This document shows positions 1-10,176 of a DNA stretch of 64,000 nucleotides, piece after piece. Source of the DNA: Actinotalea endophytica (GTDB taxonomy: Bacteria; Actinomycetota; Actinomycetes; Actinomycetales; Cellulomonadaceae); NCBI RefSeq assembly GCF_025717005.1, contig NZ_JAOVZU010000002.1:407480-471479 (forward strand), in the 5' to 3' direction. Position numbers and translations under genes: made by a program. Below the pieces are notes generated by a model. The model was not told the origin of the DNA and did not search any database. It worked only from the letters and a program-made list of their open reading frames with translations. Every line of letters starts with the position of its first letter. Positions within the stretch are counted from its first letter, which is position 1.

Positions 1-2216
1 CCGTCGACGACGGGGTCCTGGACGCCCGGCTCGCCCGCCTGTTCGACCTGGACGCCCTGGCGGCGGCGCTCGACCCCACCAGGGACGAGGTGCTGCGGTA
101 CGTGGGCACCGCCACCATGCGGAACCGCTACATGGTCCACGACCACGCCAAGCAGCCGCTGGAGGTGCCGCAGTACTTCTGGATGCGCGTCGCGATGGGG
201 CTCGCGCTCAACGAGGCCGACCCGACGGCGACCGCGCTCGCCTTCTACGACGCGATCTCGCGCCTGGAGTACCTGCCGGCCGGTTCGACGCTGGTCAACG
301 CCGGGACGTCCTACCCGCAGCTGTCGAACTGCTTCGTGGTGCAGATGGAGGACGAGATCGAGCACATCGCCACGACCGTCCGCAACGTCATGTGGCTGAC
401 CAAGGGCACCGGTGGCATCGGCCTCGCGGTCACCAAGCTCCGCGCCGAGGGCTCGCCGATCCACTCGAACAACACCTCCTCGACCGGACCGATCCCGTTC
501 ATGCACACCGTCGACTCGACGTTGCGGGCCGTGTCCCGGGGCGGCAAGAAGTTCGGCGCGCTGTGCTTCTACCTGGAGAACTGGCACCTGGACTTCGGCC
601 AGTTCCTGGACCTGAAGCAGAACTCCGGCGACCCCTACCGTCGGACCCGGACGGCGAACACCGCGGTGTGGATCTCCGACGAGTTCATGAAGCGCGTCGA
701 CGCCGACGCCGACTGGTACCTGTTCGACCCGGCCGAGACGCCGGACCTCGTCGAGCTCACCGGCGCCGCGTTCTCGGCGCGCTACCGCGAGTACGTGGCG
801 ATGGCCGAGGCCGGCGAGCTGCGCACGTTCTCCCGGGTGCGCGCCCGCGAGCAGTACCGGCAGATCCTGGTGACCCTGCAGACCACCTCCCACCCGTGGC
901 TGACCTGGAAGGACACGATCAACAACCGGGCCCTGAACACCAACACCGGGACGATCCACCTGTCCAACCTGTGCACCGAGATCTGCCTGCCGCAGGACCG
1001 CGACACGATCTCCGTGTGCAACCTCGCGTCGGTGAACCTCGCGACGCACCTGGTGGACGGCGAGCTGGACTGGGACCGGATGGCCCGCACGGTGCGCCTG
1101 GCGGTGCGCCAGCTGGACAACCTGATCGACGTCACCATCTCCTCGGTGCCCGAGTCGGAGGCGGCGAACCGCGACAGCCGTGCGATCGGGCTCGGCGTGA
1201 TGGGTTTCACCGACGTCGCCGAGCGACTGGGACTCGCCTACGAGACCGCCGAGGCCGCCGACCTCATCGACCGGATCGTGGAGTTCGTGTCCTGGCACGC
1301 GATCGACGCCTCGGCCGACCTCGCCCGCGAGCGCGGTGCCTACCCGGCGTTCGCCGGGTCGGGCTGGTCGCAGGGCAAGGTTCCGTTCGACACCCTCGCC
1401 GAGGTCGAGGCCGATCGCGGGGTCCCGGTGGACGTCGACCGGACGACCCGGATGGACTGGGAGGCCCTGCGCGTCAAGGTCCGGGGCGGCATCCGGAACT
1501 CGACGCTCATGGCGATCGCTCCGACCGCGTCGATCGGCCTGGTGGCGGGCACCACGCCGGGAATCGACCCGCAGTTCTCGCAGATCTTCTCCCGCGCCAC
1601 CTCGTCGGGGAAGTTCCTGGAGGTGAACCGCAACCTCGTGGCCGACCTGCAGCGCCTGGGACTGTGGGAGGCGGTCCGGGACCGGCTGCTCGCCGCCCAG
1701 GGGGACCTGTCCGTGATCGAGGAGGTGCCCGATGCGCTCAAGGAGGTCTACAAGACGTCGTTCACGCTCTCGCCCTACGCGTTCCTCGAGGTCGCCGCTC
1801 GGGCCCAGAAGTGGATCGACCAGGCCATCTCCCGCAACATCTACCTCGCGGACCGCTCGATCGACGCGATGACGGAGCTGTACGCCACGGCCTGGCGCAA
1901 GGGCGTCAAGACCACGTACTACCTGCACATGAAGCCGCGGCACACGGCCGAGCAGTCGACCGTGCGGGTCAACAAGACGGAGAACCTGAACACCACCGGG
2001 ACGGCCTCGGGCCGGGGCAGCGCCGTCGCCGACGGTCCGGCGCGAACGGGCTTCGCGGCGGCGCGGAAGGGGCTCAGCACGCCCGGCCCGGCCGCGGCCG
2101 CCTCGGCGCCACCGCAGGCCGCGGCTCCGCCGGTGCTCGACGTGATCGAGACCGTGGACGGCGTCGCGTGCCCCGTCGACCCGATGGAACGCCTGCAGTG
2201 CGAGTCCTGCCAGTGA
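1..2216 (+). CDS. nrdA: Ribonucleoside-diphosphate reductase large subunit (5' end outside window)
   Basis: Class I ribonucleotide reductase alpha chain, which reduces ribonucleotides to deoxyribonucleotides using a radical supplied by the beta subunit encoded next. The frame is open to the first base, so the N-terminus, including any ATP cone, lies outside; about 737 residues are visible. Visible family landmarks are SNCFV with the first redox Cys, NLCTEICLP (the N-x-C-x-E active site), SVCNLASVNL with the second redox Cys, the TTYYLHMKPR tyrosine pair of the radical path, and a C-terminal CESC shuttle. Before that tail sits an Ala/Pro-rich linker of about 50 residues. nrdB follows after 130 bp. 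The ATG/GTG codons near 90 are internal, because conserved-looking coding sequence precedes them. Confidence 0.95.
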   Translation, partial: VDDGVLDARLARLFDLDALAAALDPTRDEVLRYVGTATMRNRYMVHDHAKQPLEVPQYFWMRVAMGLALNEADPTATALAFYDAISRLEYLPAGSTLVNAGTSYPQLSNCFVVQMEDEIEHIATTVRNVMWLTKGTGGIGLAVTKLRAEGSPIHSNNTSSTGPIPFMHTVDSTLRAVSRGGKKFGALCFYLENWHLDFGQFLDLKQNSGDPYRRTRTANTAVWISDEFMKRVDADADWYLFDPAETPDLVELTGAAFSARYREYVAMAEAGELRTFSRVRAREQYRQILVTLQTTSHPWLTWKDTINNRALNTNTGTIHLSNLCTEICLPQDRDTISVCNLASVNLATHLVDGELDWDRMARTVRLAVRQLDNLIDVTISSVPESEAANRDSRAIGLGVMGFTDVAERLGLAYETAEAADLIDRIVEFVSWHAIDASADLARERGAYPAFAGSGWSQGKVPFDTLAEVEADRGVPVDVDRTTRMDWEALRVKVRGGIRNSTLMAIAPTASIGLVAGTTPGIDPQFSQIFSRATSSGKFLEVNRNLVADLQRLGLWEAVRDRLLAAQGDLSVIEEVPDALKEVYKTSFTLSPYAFLEVAARAQKWIDQAISRNIYLADRSIDAMTELYATAWRKGVKTTYYLHMKPRHTAEQSTVRVNKTENLNTTGTASGRGSAVADGPARTGFAAARKGLSTPGPAAAASAPPQAAAPPVLDVIETVDGVACPVDPMERLQCESCQ

Positions 2217-2346
2217 CCGGCTGACCTGCCGCTCCACCGCTCCACCGCTCATGCGCCGGGCCCGTCGCTCGGCCCGCGGATCACCCTGGGCGCCGTCCGA
2301 CCGACGGCGCCCGTCACCAACCCTTCCGACCCTCAAGGAGACACCC

Positions 2347-3333
2347 ATGCCCATCCTCGGTTCCGGCATCCAGGACGGACTGCTGCTCAAGCCCGTGACC
2401 TACCAGTGGGCGATGGACCTGTACGACCAGGCCGTCGCGAACACCTGGTTCCCCAACGAGATCCAGCTGGGTGAGGACCTGGCCGACTTCGCGAGGATGA
2501 CCGATGACGAGAAGCACGCCCTCGTCCACCTGGTCTCGTACTTCAACCCGAACGAGCTGCTGGTGAACAAGGCGCTCGCCTTCGGCGTCTACCCCTACGT
2601 CAACGCGCCCGAGGGTCACCTGTACCTGGCCAAGCAGATGTGGGAGGAGGCGAACCACACCATGGCGTTCGAGTACGTCCTGGAGACCTTCCCGATCGAC
2701 CGCGAGGCCGCCTACTCCAACCACGTCACGGTGCCGTCGATGGCGGCCAAGGAGGAGTTCGAGACCCGGTTCATCCAGCGGATGGCCACCGACACGCTCG
2801 ACATCTCGACCACCGAGGGCAAGAAGGACTTCGTCCGGAACCTGATCGCTTACAACATCATCCTCGAGGGGATCTGGTTCTACTCCGGCTTCATGGTCGC
2901 GCTGTCCTTCCGGCAGCGGAACCTGCTGCGCAACTTCGGCTCGTTGATGGACTGGATCATCCGTGACGAGTCGTTGCACCTGCAGTTCGGCATCAACCTC
3001 ATCCTCACCGTGCTCGCCGAGAACGACGACCTGCAGACCCCGGAATTCGCCGAGGAAGTTCGTCAGATGATCCTGTCCGCGGTCGAGATGGAGGAGGCGT
3101 ACAACCGCGACATGTTCCCGCGCGGCATCCTCGGGCTGAACGCCGAGTACGTGAACCAGTACGTCAGGTACCTCACCGACCGGCGCCTCGAGGAGCTCGG
3201 CTTCGACGCCGAGTTCGGTGCGACGAACCCGGCCAAGTGGATGGCCACGGCCAACGACACCCTTCAGCTGGTCAACTTCTTCGAGGCGACCAACACCTCG
3301 TACGAGGTCAACGCGCGTGCGACGTCCTCGTGA
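2347..3333 (+). CDS. nrdB: Ribonucleotide reductase small subunit, class Ic-like (R2c)
   Basis: Beta subunit of the class I enzyme, 328 aa, which houses the dimetal cofactor. I chose the ATG at 2347 because AAGGAG precedes it at 2335-2340; the frame extends upstream without a ribosome site. Predicted metal ligands are E70, E101, H104, E174, E208 and H211. The position four residues after H104, which holds the radical Tyr in class Ia/Ib, is F108, and the first ligand is Glu rather than Asp. Ligand spacings (31, 3, 4, 66, 34, 3) match those of Chlamydia trachomatis R2 (E89, E120, H123, F127, E193, E227, H230, recalled from the literature). I infer a Mn(IV)/Fe(III) cofactor rather than a tyrosyl radical. 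Cotranscribed with nrdA. Confidence 0.93.
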   Translation: MPILGSGIQDGLLLKPVTYQWAMDLYDQAVANTWFPNEIQLGEDLADFARMTDDEKHALVHLVSYFNPNELLVNKALAFGVYPYVNAPEGHLYLAKQMWEEANHTMAFEYVLETFPIDREAAYSNHVTVPSMAAKEEFETRFIQRMATDTLDISTTEGKKDFVRNLIAYNIILEGIWFYSGFMVALSFRQRNLLRNFGSLMDWIIRDESLHLQFGINLILTVLAENDDLQTPEFAEEVRQMILSAVEMEEAYNRDMFPRGILGLNAEYVNQYVRYLTDRRLEELGFDAEFGATNPAKWMATANDTLQLVNFFEATNTSYEVNARATSS

Positions 3334-3467
3334 CCACCCGAACGTCCGCCGCGCGCTCCGGCGAACTTCCTGAGAGAAATGTTCGTGACGCTGTCGGATC
3401 GCGGCAGGTCCGTTCGTTGCATGGGTGAGAGGCGGCCGACCGGGCCGCCCGGACCGAGGAGTCAGAC

Positions 3468-3827
3468 GTGGCGCTGTACCTGATCTCGTTCGACCGCGGG
3501 TGGATGACCTTCCCCGAGGAGGACCTGCCCGCCGTCGCCGACGCGGCTCGTGCGGTGTGCCGGGAGGCCATCGATGCCGGGGCGCTCGTCTTCACGGGCG
3601 GCATCGGCGACGACGACCCGACCACGCTGGTCGGCGTCGACGGGTCGGTGACCGACGGCCCGTACCCGGAGACCAAGGAGATGGTCGGCGGCGTCATGGT
3701 GGTCGACGTCCCCTCCCGGGACGAGGCCGTCGAGTGGGCGAAGAAGGTCGCGGTCGCCTGCCGGTGCGCGCAGGAGGTCCGCGAGTTCCTGCCCGACCCG
3801 ATGGTCACCGAGTTCCTGAACCGCTGA
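3468..3827 (+). CDS. DGPF/YciI-family protein (first copy)
   Basis: Small 119-aa dimeric alpha-beta protein of the YCII/DGPF superfamily, recognised from TDGPYPETKEMVGG near residues 64-77. The GTG start at 3468 follows the ribosome site GAGGAG at 3455-3460. It is the first gene of a three-gene unit with a second DGPF protein and an ECF sigma factor. That is the conserved context of ECF group 42, in which DGPF proteins accompany a sigma factor carrying a C-terminal extension. The biochemical role of DGPF partners is not established; I infer a regulatory or sensory partner rather than a metabolic enzyme. Confidence 0.85.
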   Translation: MALYLISFDRGWMTFPEEDLPAVADAARAVCREAIDAGALVFTGGIGDDDPTTLVGVDGSVTDGPYPETKEMVGGVMVVDVPSRDEAVEWAKKVAVACRCAQEVREFLPDPMVTEFLNR

Positions 3828-3856
3828 GCGCCACGGCGACCGACGAAGGAGACGAC

Positions 3857-4243
3857 ATGCCCAAGTACCTGCTGTCCGTGTACGGACCGGCCGAGCGCAA
3901 CCAGTTCGGCGACTACCCCTCCAAGGAGGCCATGCTCCAGGCGTTCGAGGACACCGGGGCGTTCAACGACAAGCTCGTGGCCGACGGCTACTTCGTGTTC
4001 GCCGACGGGCTCGAGCAGGCGACCACCGCCACGGTGGTCGACGGCCAGGGCGACGAGCCGGTGTTCACCGACGGACCGTACCTGGAGGCCAAGGAGCACA
4101 TCGGCGGCTTCTGGGTGATCGAGGCGCCGGACCTGGACGTCGCGCTGAAGCTCGCCGCCGAGGGCTCGAAGGCCTGCCGCGGCAAGGTCGAGGTGCGGCC
4201 CTTCCACACCGAGGACTCCATCAAGGCGATGCTCGAGGCGTGA
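3857..4243 (+). CDS. DGPF/YciI-family protein (second copy)
   Basis: 128-aa YCII/DGPF-type protein beginning MPKYLLSVYGP, with the family signature TDGPYLEAKEHIGGFWVIEAP in the C-terminal half (residues about 74-94). A GAAGGAGA ribosome site lies just upstream. Its stop overlaps the GTG start of the ECF sigma factor by 4 bp (GTGA), so the two are translationally coupled. It is only loosely similar to the preceding DGPF protein, so the pair is an old duplication rather than a recent one. Likely function is as a partner of the sigma factor; no catalytic motif is visible. Confidence 0.87.
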   Translation: MPKYLLSVYGPAERNQFGDYPSKEAMLQAFEDTGAFNDKLVADGYFVFADGLEQATTATVVDGQGDEPVFTDGPYLEAKEHIGGFWVIEAPDLDVALKLAAEGSKACRGKVEVRPFHTEDSIKAMLEA

Positions 4244-5502
4244 CCGACGCCGTCGAGGAGGCGATCACCCGGGCCCACCGTGAGGAGTGGGCCCGGGTGG
4301 TCGCCGCCGTGGCTCGGCGCTTCGGCGACCTCGACACCGCAGAGGACGCCGCGGCGGAGGCGTTCGCGACAGCCGTCGAGCGCTGGCCCCGCGACGGCGT
4401 CCCGCCGAACCCGGGCGCGTGGCTCACCACCACGGCGACCCGCAAGGCGATCGACCGGCTGCGGCGGGAGTCGCGCCGCGACGAGAAGCACCAGGAGGCG
4501 CAGGTGCTGTTCGACGACGAGCCCGCCGCGCCGACGGGAGCGATCGACGACGACCGGCTGCGGCTGATCTTCACGTGCTGCCATCCCGCACTCGCGCCCG
4601 ACGCCCGGATCGCGCTGACGCTGCGCATGGTCGGCGGTCTGACCGTGCCGGAGATCGCCCGCGCCTTCCTGGTGCAGGAAGCGACGATGGGCCAGCGGAT
4701 CACCCGCGCGAAGGCGAAGATCAAGGCCGCCCACGTCCCGTACCGGGTGCCGGAGGCAGCGGATCTCCCGGCCCGGCTGGGCGGCGTGCTCGCGGTGCTG
4801 TTCCTGGTGTTCAACGAGGGCTACCTCGCCACCGGGCCCGACTCGGACCCCGTCCGCGAGGACCTGACCGCCGAGGCGATCCGGCTCACCCGGCTGGTGC
4901 GCGAACTCGTCGACGACGACGGCGTCGGGCGGGGTGAGGTGACTGGTCTGCTGGCCCTCATGCTGCTGACCGAGGCGCGCCGCCCGGCCCGGCTCTCGGC
5001 GACCGGCGAGCTGGTCACGCTGGACGAGCAGGTCCGCAGCGCGTGGGACCGTGACCTGGTCGACGAAGGGCACAGGTTGGTGCGGGAGCGGGTCGTCGCC
5101 GTCGCCGCCGGCGGCCCGCCGCCCGGCCGGTACCAGCTCCTCGCGGCGATCAACGCGGTCCACACGGCGGCGCCGGACGTGCGCGACACCGACTGGTCGC
5201 AGATCGTCGCGCTGTACGACCGGCTGGCGCGGATCGACCCGTCCCCGGTGGTCGCGCTGAACCGAGCGGTCGCGGTCGCCGAGGTCGACGGCCCGGACGT
5301 GGCGCTCGCGATCGTCGAGAAGCTGCCGCTCGACGGGTACCACGCGTGGCACGCGACCCGGGCCGAGCTGCTGCGGCGGCTCGGGCGCCGCGGGGAGGCT
5401 CGGGAGGCCTACGACCGGGCGATCGAGCTCGCCGGGAACACGGCCGAGGCGGCGTACCTGACGCGGCGTCGGGGGCAGTTGGGGGTCACCGAAGGGGGAT
5501 AG
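4240..5502 (+). CDS. ECF42-type RNA polymerase sigma factor with C-terminal helical domain
   Basis: 420-aa sigma factor. Region 2 covers about residues 5-80, including the DTAEDAAAEAF segment and ATRKAIDRLRRE. Region 4 (about 105-165) reads as a helix-turn-helix around LTVPEIARAFLVQEATMGQRITRAK. Unlike ordinary ECF factors of about 190 aa, it carries some 240 further residues of helical, TPR-like sequence (DUF6596 type). That architecture plus two DGPF genes in the same operon places it in ECF group 42. No anti-sigma factor gene is adjacent, consistent with control through the extension. The GTG start at 4240 overlaps the preceding stop. Confidence 0.93.
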   Translation: MTDAVEEAITRAHREEWARVVAAVARRFGDLDTAEDAAAEAFATAVERWPRDGVPPNPGAWLTTTATRKAIDRLRRESRRDEKHQEAQVLFDDEPAAPTGAIDDDRLRLIFTCCHPALAPDARIALTLRMVGGLTVPEIARAFLVQEATMGQRITRAKAKIKAAHVPYRVPEAADLPARLGGVLAVLFLVFNEGYLATGPDSDPVREDLTAEAIRLTRLVRELVDDDGVGRGEVTGLLALMLLTEARRPARLSATGELVTLDEQVRSAWDRDLVDEGHRLVRERVVAVAAGGPPPGRYQLLAAINAVHTAAPDVRDTDWSQIVALYDRLARIDPSPVVALNRAVAVAEVDGPDVALAIVEKLPLDGYHAWHATRAELLRRLGRRGEAREAYDRAIELAGNTAEAAYLTRRRGQLGVTEGG

Positions 5503-5536
5503 GGCGACGCCCGACATCGGGGCTAGAGTCCGCAGC

Positions 5537-6274
5537 ATGGACGGGCGTCCGAGCGTCTTTCTCGCGTATTCCACAGAAGCGCGCGATATCGCCAGCATGT
5601 TCAAGCTCGCTGCCCACCACCGGCTCGACATCCGGTCGTGGGAGGAGACGGGGACCATCGGTCGCTCCGTGCTCGAGAACATCGAGAAGTCGATCGATGG
5701 CTCCGATTTCGCCATCGTCCTGCTGACGCCCGATGACCGCCTCGAGTCGCGTGGTGACGCGTACATGGCCCCGCGTGACAACCTTCTGTTCGAACTCGGC
5801 TTCGCGAGAGGCATTCTGGGCGGCGACCGTGTCTTCGTCCTCACGGAGAGCAACGAAGCCGTCAAGCTTCCCGGCGACCTGGACGGCGTCGTCCATGCCC
5901 TCTACTCGCCGCCAGCGAGCGCGACACCTCACGGCGACGAGTGGAAGAGCGAGATGGCCAACGCCTTCGCGCTGGTCATGGGTGGGATCGAGAAGGCCGG
6001 CCCGCGGCGCCGTGCCGCGGCCCCGACCGTCGAGGCGAGCCTGGACACCGGTCTCGCGAGCCAAATCATCGTTGCCGCGCAGGCGGGGCTCCTCCCGAGA
6101 TTGGTGTCGGCAAACCTCGGTGAGATCGCCGTCCATCCCATTCACGGCGCTGGGCGGATCGTCGGGTACGACCCGCCCACGGCCGAGAATCAACTGATCC
6201 GGGTGCAGTTCTCCGCCGGGAGCGCCATCGTCTGGAAGTCCGAGCTGTTCACGGTGTTGCGCACCGAGACCTGA
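5537..6274 (+). CDS. TIR-like domain protein with CarD/DUF3553-like C-terminal barrel
   Basis: 245 aa. Residues 5-120 resemble the bacterial TIR-like domain of Cap12/PycTIR proteins: SVFLAYSTEARDIA, RSWEETGTIGRSVLENIEKSIDGSDFAI, and PRDNLLFELGFARGILGGDRVFVL with E86 as the probable catalytic Glu. In that family the domain cleaves NAD+ when activated. After a linker, residues 195-242 (VHPIHGAGRIVGY, then IRVQFSAGSAIVWKSEL) look like the small beta-barrel of CarD/TRCF-interaction or DUF3553 proteins. No cyclase or nucleotide-sensor gene is adjacent, so it is either self-contained or an orphan effector. Base composition is somewhat less G/C-biased than its neighbours. The function is inferred, not shown. 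Confidence 0.8.
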   Translation: MDGRPSVFLAYSTEARDIASMFKLAAHHRLDIRSWEETGTIGRSVLENIEKSIDGSDFAIVLLTPDDRLESRGDAYMAPRDNLLFELGFARGILGGDRVFVLTESNEAVKLPGDLDGVVHALYSPPASATPHGDEWKSEMANAFALVMGGIEKAGPRRRAAAPTVEASLDTGLASQIIVAAQAGLLPRLVSANLGEIAVHPIHGAGRIVGYDPPTAENQLIRVQFSAGSAIVWKSELFTVLRTET

Positions 6275-6278
6275 GAGC

Positions 6279-6776
6279 TCATCGATGGGCTCGGAAGTGC
6301 TCGTCGAGGGTCCGGAAGACCGTGTCCGAGCCGCCTTCCCACACCGGCAGGGGGTCGGGCTGGCCGGGTGAGGGTTGGTAGAGCCACCACAGGGTGCCCC
6401 ACGGGTCCAGGATCCGCGCGAGTGTCACCGAGCCGTAGAACTGCGTGGCCGGCGTGACCAGGTCGGCGCCACGCTCGACGGCCCGCGCGAGCACGGCGTC
6501 GACGTCGGCGACCCAGACCTGGAACAGGCCCGGGTGGGTGCCCCAGCCCTCCTGCGGGTCGGCGAGGAGCAGCACCGAGTCGCCCACCCGCAGCTCGGCG
6601 TGGATGAGCCGACCCGCAGGTGTGGACGTCCGCGCCTCGGTGACCTCCACCGCGCCGAGGACCTGTTCGGCGAACGCGATGAAGCCGGCCGCATCCTCGA
6701 CGATCGCGAACGGGTTGAGCGAACGGCCACGGCCGGTGATCGCCGGACCCTCGAGAGTGATGCGCTGCTGGGCCAT
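6279..6776 (-). CDS. VOC (glyoxalase/bleomycin-resistance) family protein
   Basis: 165-aa vicinal-oxygen-chelate fold protein of the PhnB-like subgroup. Two beta-alpha-beta-beta-beta modules are recognisable: NPFAIVEDAAGFIAFAEQVLGA through HAELRVGDSVLLLADP, then VWVADVDAVLARAVERGADLVTP through RILDPWGTLWWLYQP. I chose the ATG at 6776; a GTG at 6800 would add eight residues, and neither has a convincing ribosome site. Substrate unknown. The 3' end faces the TIR gene, with only 4 bp between their stops. Confidence 0.85.
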   Translation of the reverse strand: MAQQRITLEGPAITGRGRSLNPFAIVEDAAGFIAFAEQVLGAVEVTEARTSTPAGRLIHAELRVGDSVLLLADPQEGWGTHPGLFQVWVADVDAVLARAVERGADLVTPATQFYGSVTLARILDPWGTLWWLYQPSPGQPDPLPVWEGGSDTVFRTLDEHFRAHR

Positions 6777-6864
6777 GTCGTGAGGTCTACCAGCCGGCAC
6801 CCACGTGGCCGCGCTGGTACGGGCCGGGAGGCTGTCGTCGGCGCCTCCCGACCCGCGCGCCGTG

Positions 6865-9114
<2,250 letters not shown>

Positions 9115-9573
9115 TCACTCTCGGAGTTCGTGGGGCGGCGCCCCGGTGCGGCGATCCGCGCAGTCCGGGCACGTCCCCCAGTAGATGACCTCGGCCTCGT
9201 CGATCGTGAAGCCGTGGCGGTTGGCCGGGGTCAGGCAGGGCGCGAGACCGACGGCGCAGTCGACGTCGCGGATCAGCCCACATCCGCGGCAGACGAGGTG
9301 ATGGTGGTTGTCGCCGACCCGCGACTCGTAGCGGGCGACCGCACCGCGTGGCTGGATGCGGCGCAGCAGACCGCGCTCGGCGAACGTGTTCAGCGAGTCG
9401 TACACGGCCTGGTGGGAGACCCGCGGGGCGCTCTCGCGTACGGCGGCGATGATCTGGTCGGCCTCGGCGTGCGGATGGGTGCCGACCGCGTCGAGCACGG
9501 CCAGACGCGGTCCGGTCACCCGGAGCCCGGCGGTGCGGAGCAGGTGCTCGAGGTCGATCCTCGCGTGATCCAC
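9115..9573 (-). CDS. furA: Fur-family regulator, FurA-like, of katG
   Basis: 152-aa Fur-family repressor: a winged helix (TGPRLAVLDAV ... SHQAVYDSLNTFAERGLLRRI) followed by a metal-binding dimerisation domain with HHHLVCRGCG and CPDC cysteine pairs. Its position immediately before katG is the classic actinobacterial furA-katG arrangement, in which FurA represses its own operon and releases on oxidation. The GTG at 9573 is the first in-frame start; an ATG at 9578 is out of frame. No good ribosome site is visible, compatible with a leaderless transcript as known for mycobacterial furA. Confidence 0.93.
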   Translation of the reverse strand: MDHARIDLEHLLRTAGLRVTGPRLAVLDAVGTHPHAEADQIIAAVRESAPRVSHQAVYDSLNTFAERGLLRRIQPRGAVARYESRVGDNHHHLVCRGCGLIRDVDCAVGLAPCLTPANRHGFTIDEAEVIYWGTCPDCADRRTGAPPHELRE

Positions 9574-9594
9574 CCCATGACGGTAAGTCGCAAA

Positions 9595-9609
9595 CTTGAA
9601 TGACTCAAG
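9595..9609. promoter_or_regulatory. Candidate FurA operator upstream of furA-katG
   Basis: Inverted repeat CTTGA-ATGAC-TCAAG, 22 bp before the furA start codon, in the only A/T-rich stretch of this intergenic region. Its position fits FurA autorepression; binding is inferred. Confidence 0.5.
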
Positions 9610-9660
9610 AGAAGAGCTTCTGGTGGTCCGCCGTCACCGGCGTGCCCTAGGGTGGGCGAC

Positions 9661-9762
9661 GCCATGCCGGGGAGCTCGAGGCAGTCGAGCTGAGAGGACG
9701 GCCGGGGATTCCGGCGCCGTCGACCCGCGAACCTGACCTGGGTAATGCCAGCGTAGGGATGC
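9661..9762 (+). ncRNA. TPP riboswitch (THI element)
   Basis: The conserved THI-box segments appear in order. CTGAGAGG follows a short stem (CTCGA...TCGAG). A variable P3 stem (GACGGC...GCCGTC) comes next. Then come ACCCGCGAACCTGACCTGG and TAATGCCAGCGTAGGGA, the pyrophosphate-sensing half. Downstream, CCTCCG at 9800-9805 can pair with CGGAGG at 9869-9874, the ribosome site of the first gene, which suggests translational control. It precedes a pyrimidine-precursor uptake operon, so TPP should switch it off. Confidence 0.93.
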
Positions 9763-9879
9763 ACTGTGGCCGACGCTCGGTGCCCATGGGGCTCGAGAGC
9801 CTCCGTGGGACTCCCGGATCGTGTCGTCGACATCGCGTCCCGTCGTCCGGGCGCCCGGGTCCGACATCCGGAGGACTCG

Positions 9880-10173
9880 ATGCTCGCCGAGATCCAGGTG
9901 CAGCCCCGCCCCGCGGGGGTGCCCGACGCTCCCTACGCCCACGTCGACGCCGCGATCGCCGTGATCCAGGCGTCCGGACTGACCTACGAGGTGCACGCCC
10001 TGGGCACCGTGGTCGAGGGCCCGCCGGACCGGATCTGGCCGCTGCTGCGGCAGGTCCACGAGGCGACGCTCGCGGCCGGTGCGCAGGCCACGTCCAGCGT
10101 GATCAAGGTGTCCGAGGGCGCCGACGACGCAGGTCCGGGCATCGCGGACCTCGTCGCGAAGTTCCGCGGCTGA
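9880..10173 (+). CDS. Thiamine-binding (MTH1187/YkoF-like) protein
   Basis: 97-aa protein of the thiamine-binding MTH1187/YkoF superfamily, with ferredoxin-like core segments MLAEIQVQPRPAG, AHVDAAIAVIQASGLTYEVHALGTVVEG and an HEATLAAGAQATSSVIKVSEG strand-helix. I placed the start at ATG 9880 because CCGGAGG lies 6 bp upstream; the frame extends back to the riboswitch without a ribosome site. First gene of the TPP-controlled operon, 3 bp ahead of the permease gene. It probably binds thiamine or its pyrimidine half in the cytoplasm. Confidence 0.85.
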   Translation: MLAEIQVQPRPAGVPDAPYAHVDAAIAVIQASGLTYEVHALGTVVEGPPDRIWPLLRQVHEATLAAGAQATSSVIKVSEGADDAGPGIADLVAKFRG

Positions 10174-10176
10174 GCC

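Noticed and set aside
9766-9879. N-terminal extension of the thiamine-binding protein to 9766
   Set aside because: It would begin directly at the riboswitch 3' end, lacks a ribosome site and encodes Arg/Pro-rich sequence; CCGGAGG before 9880 decides the start.
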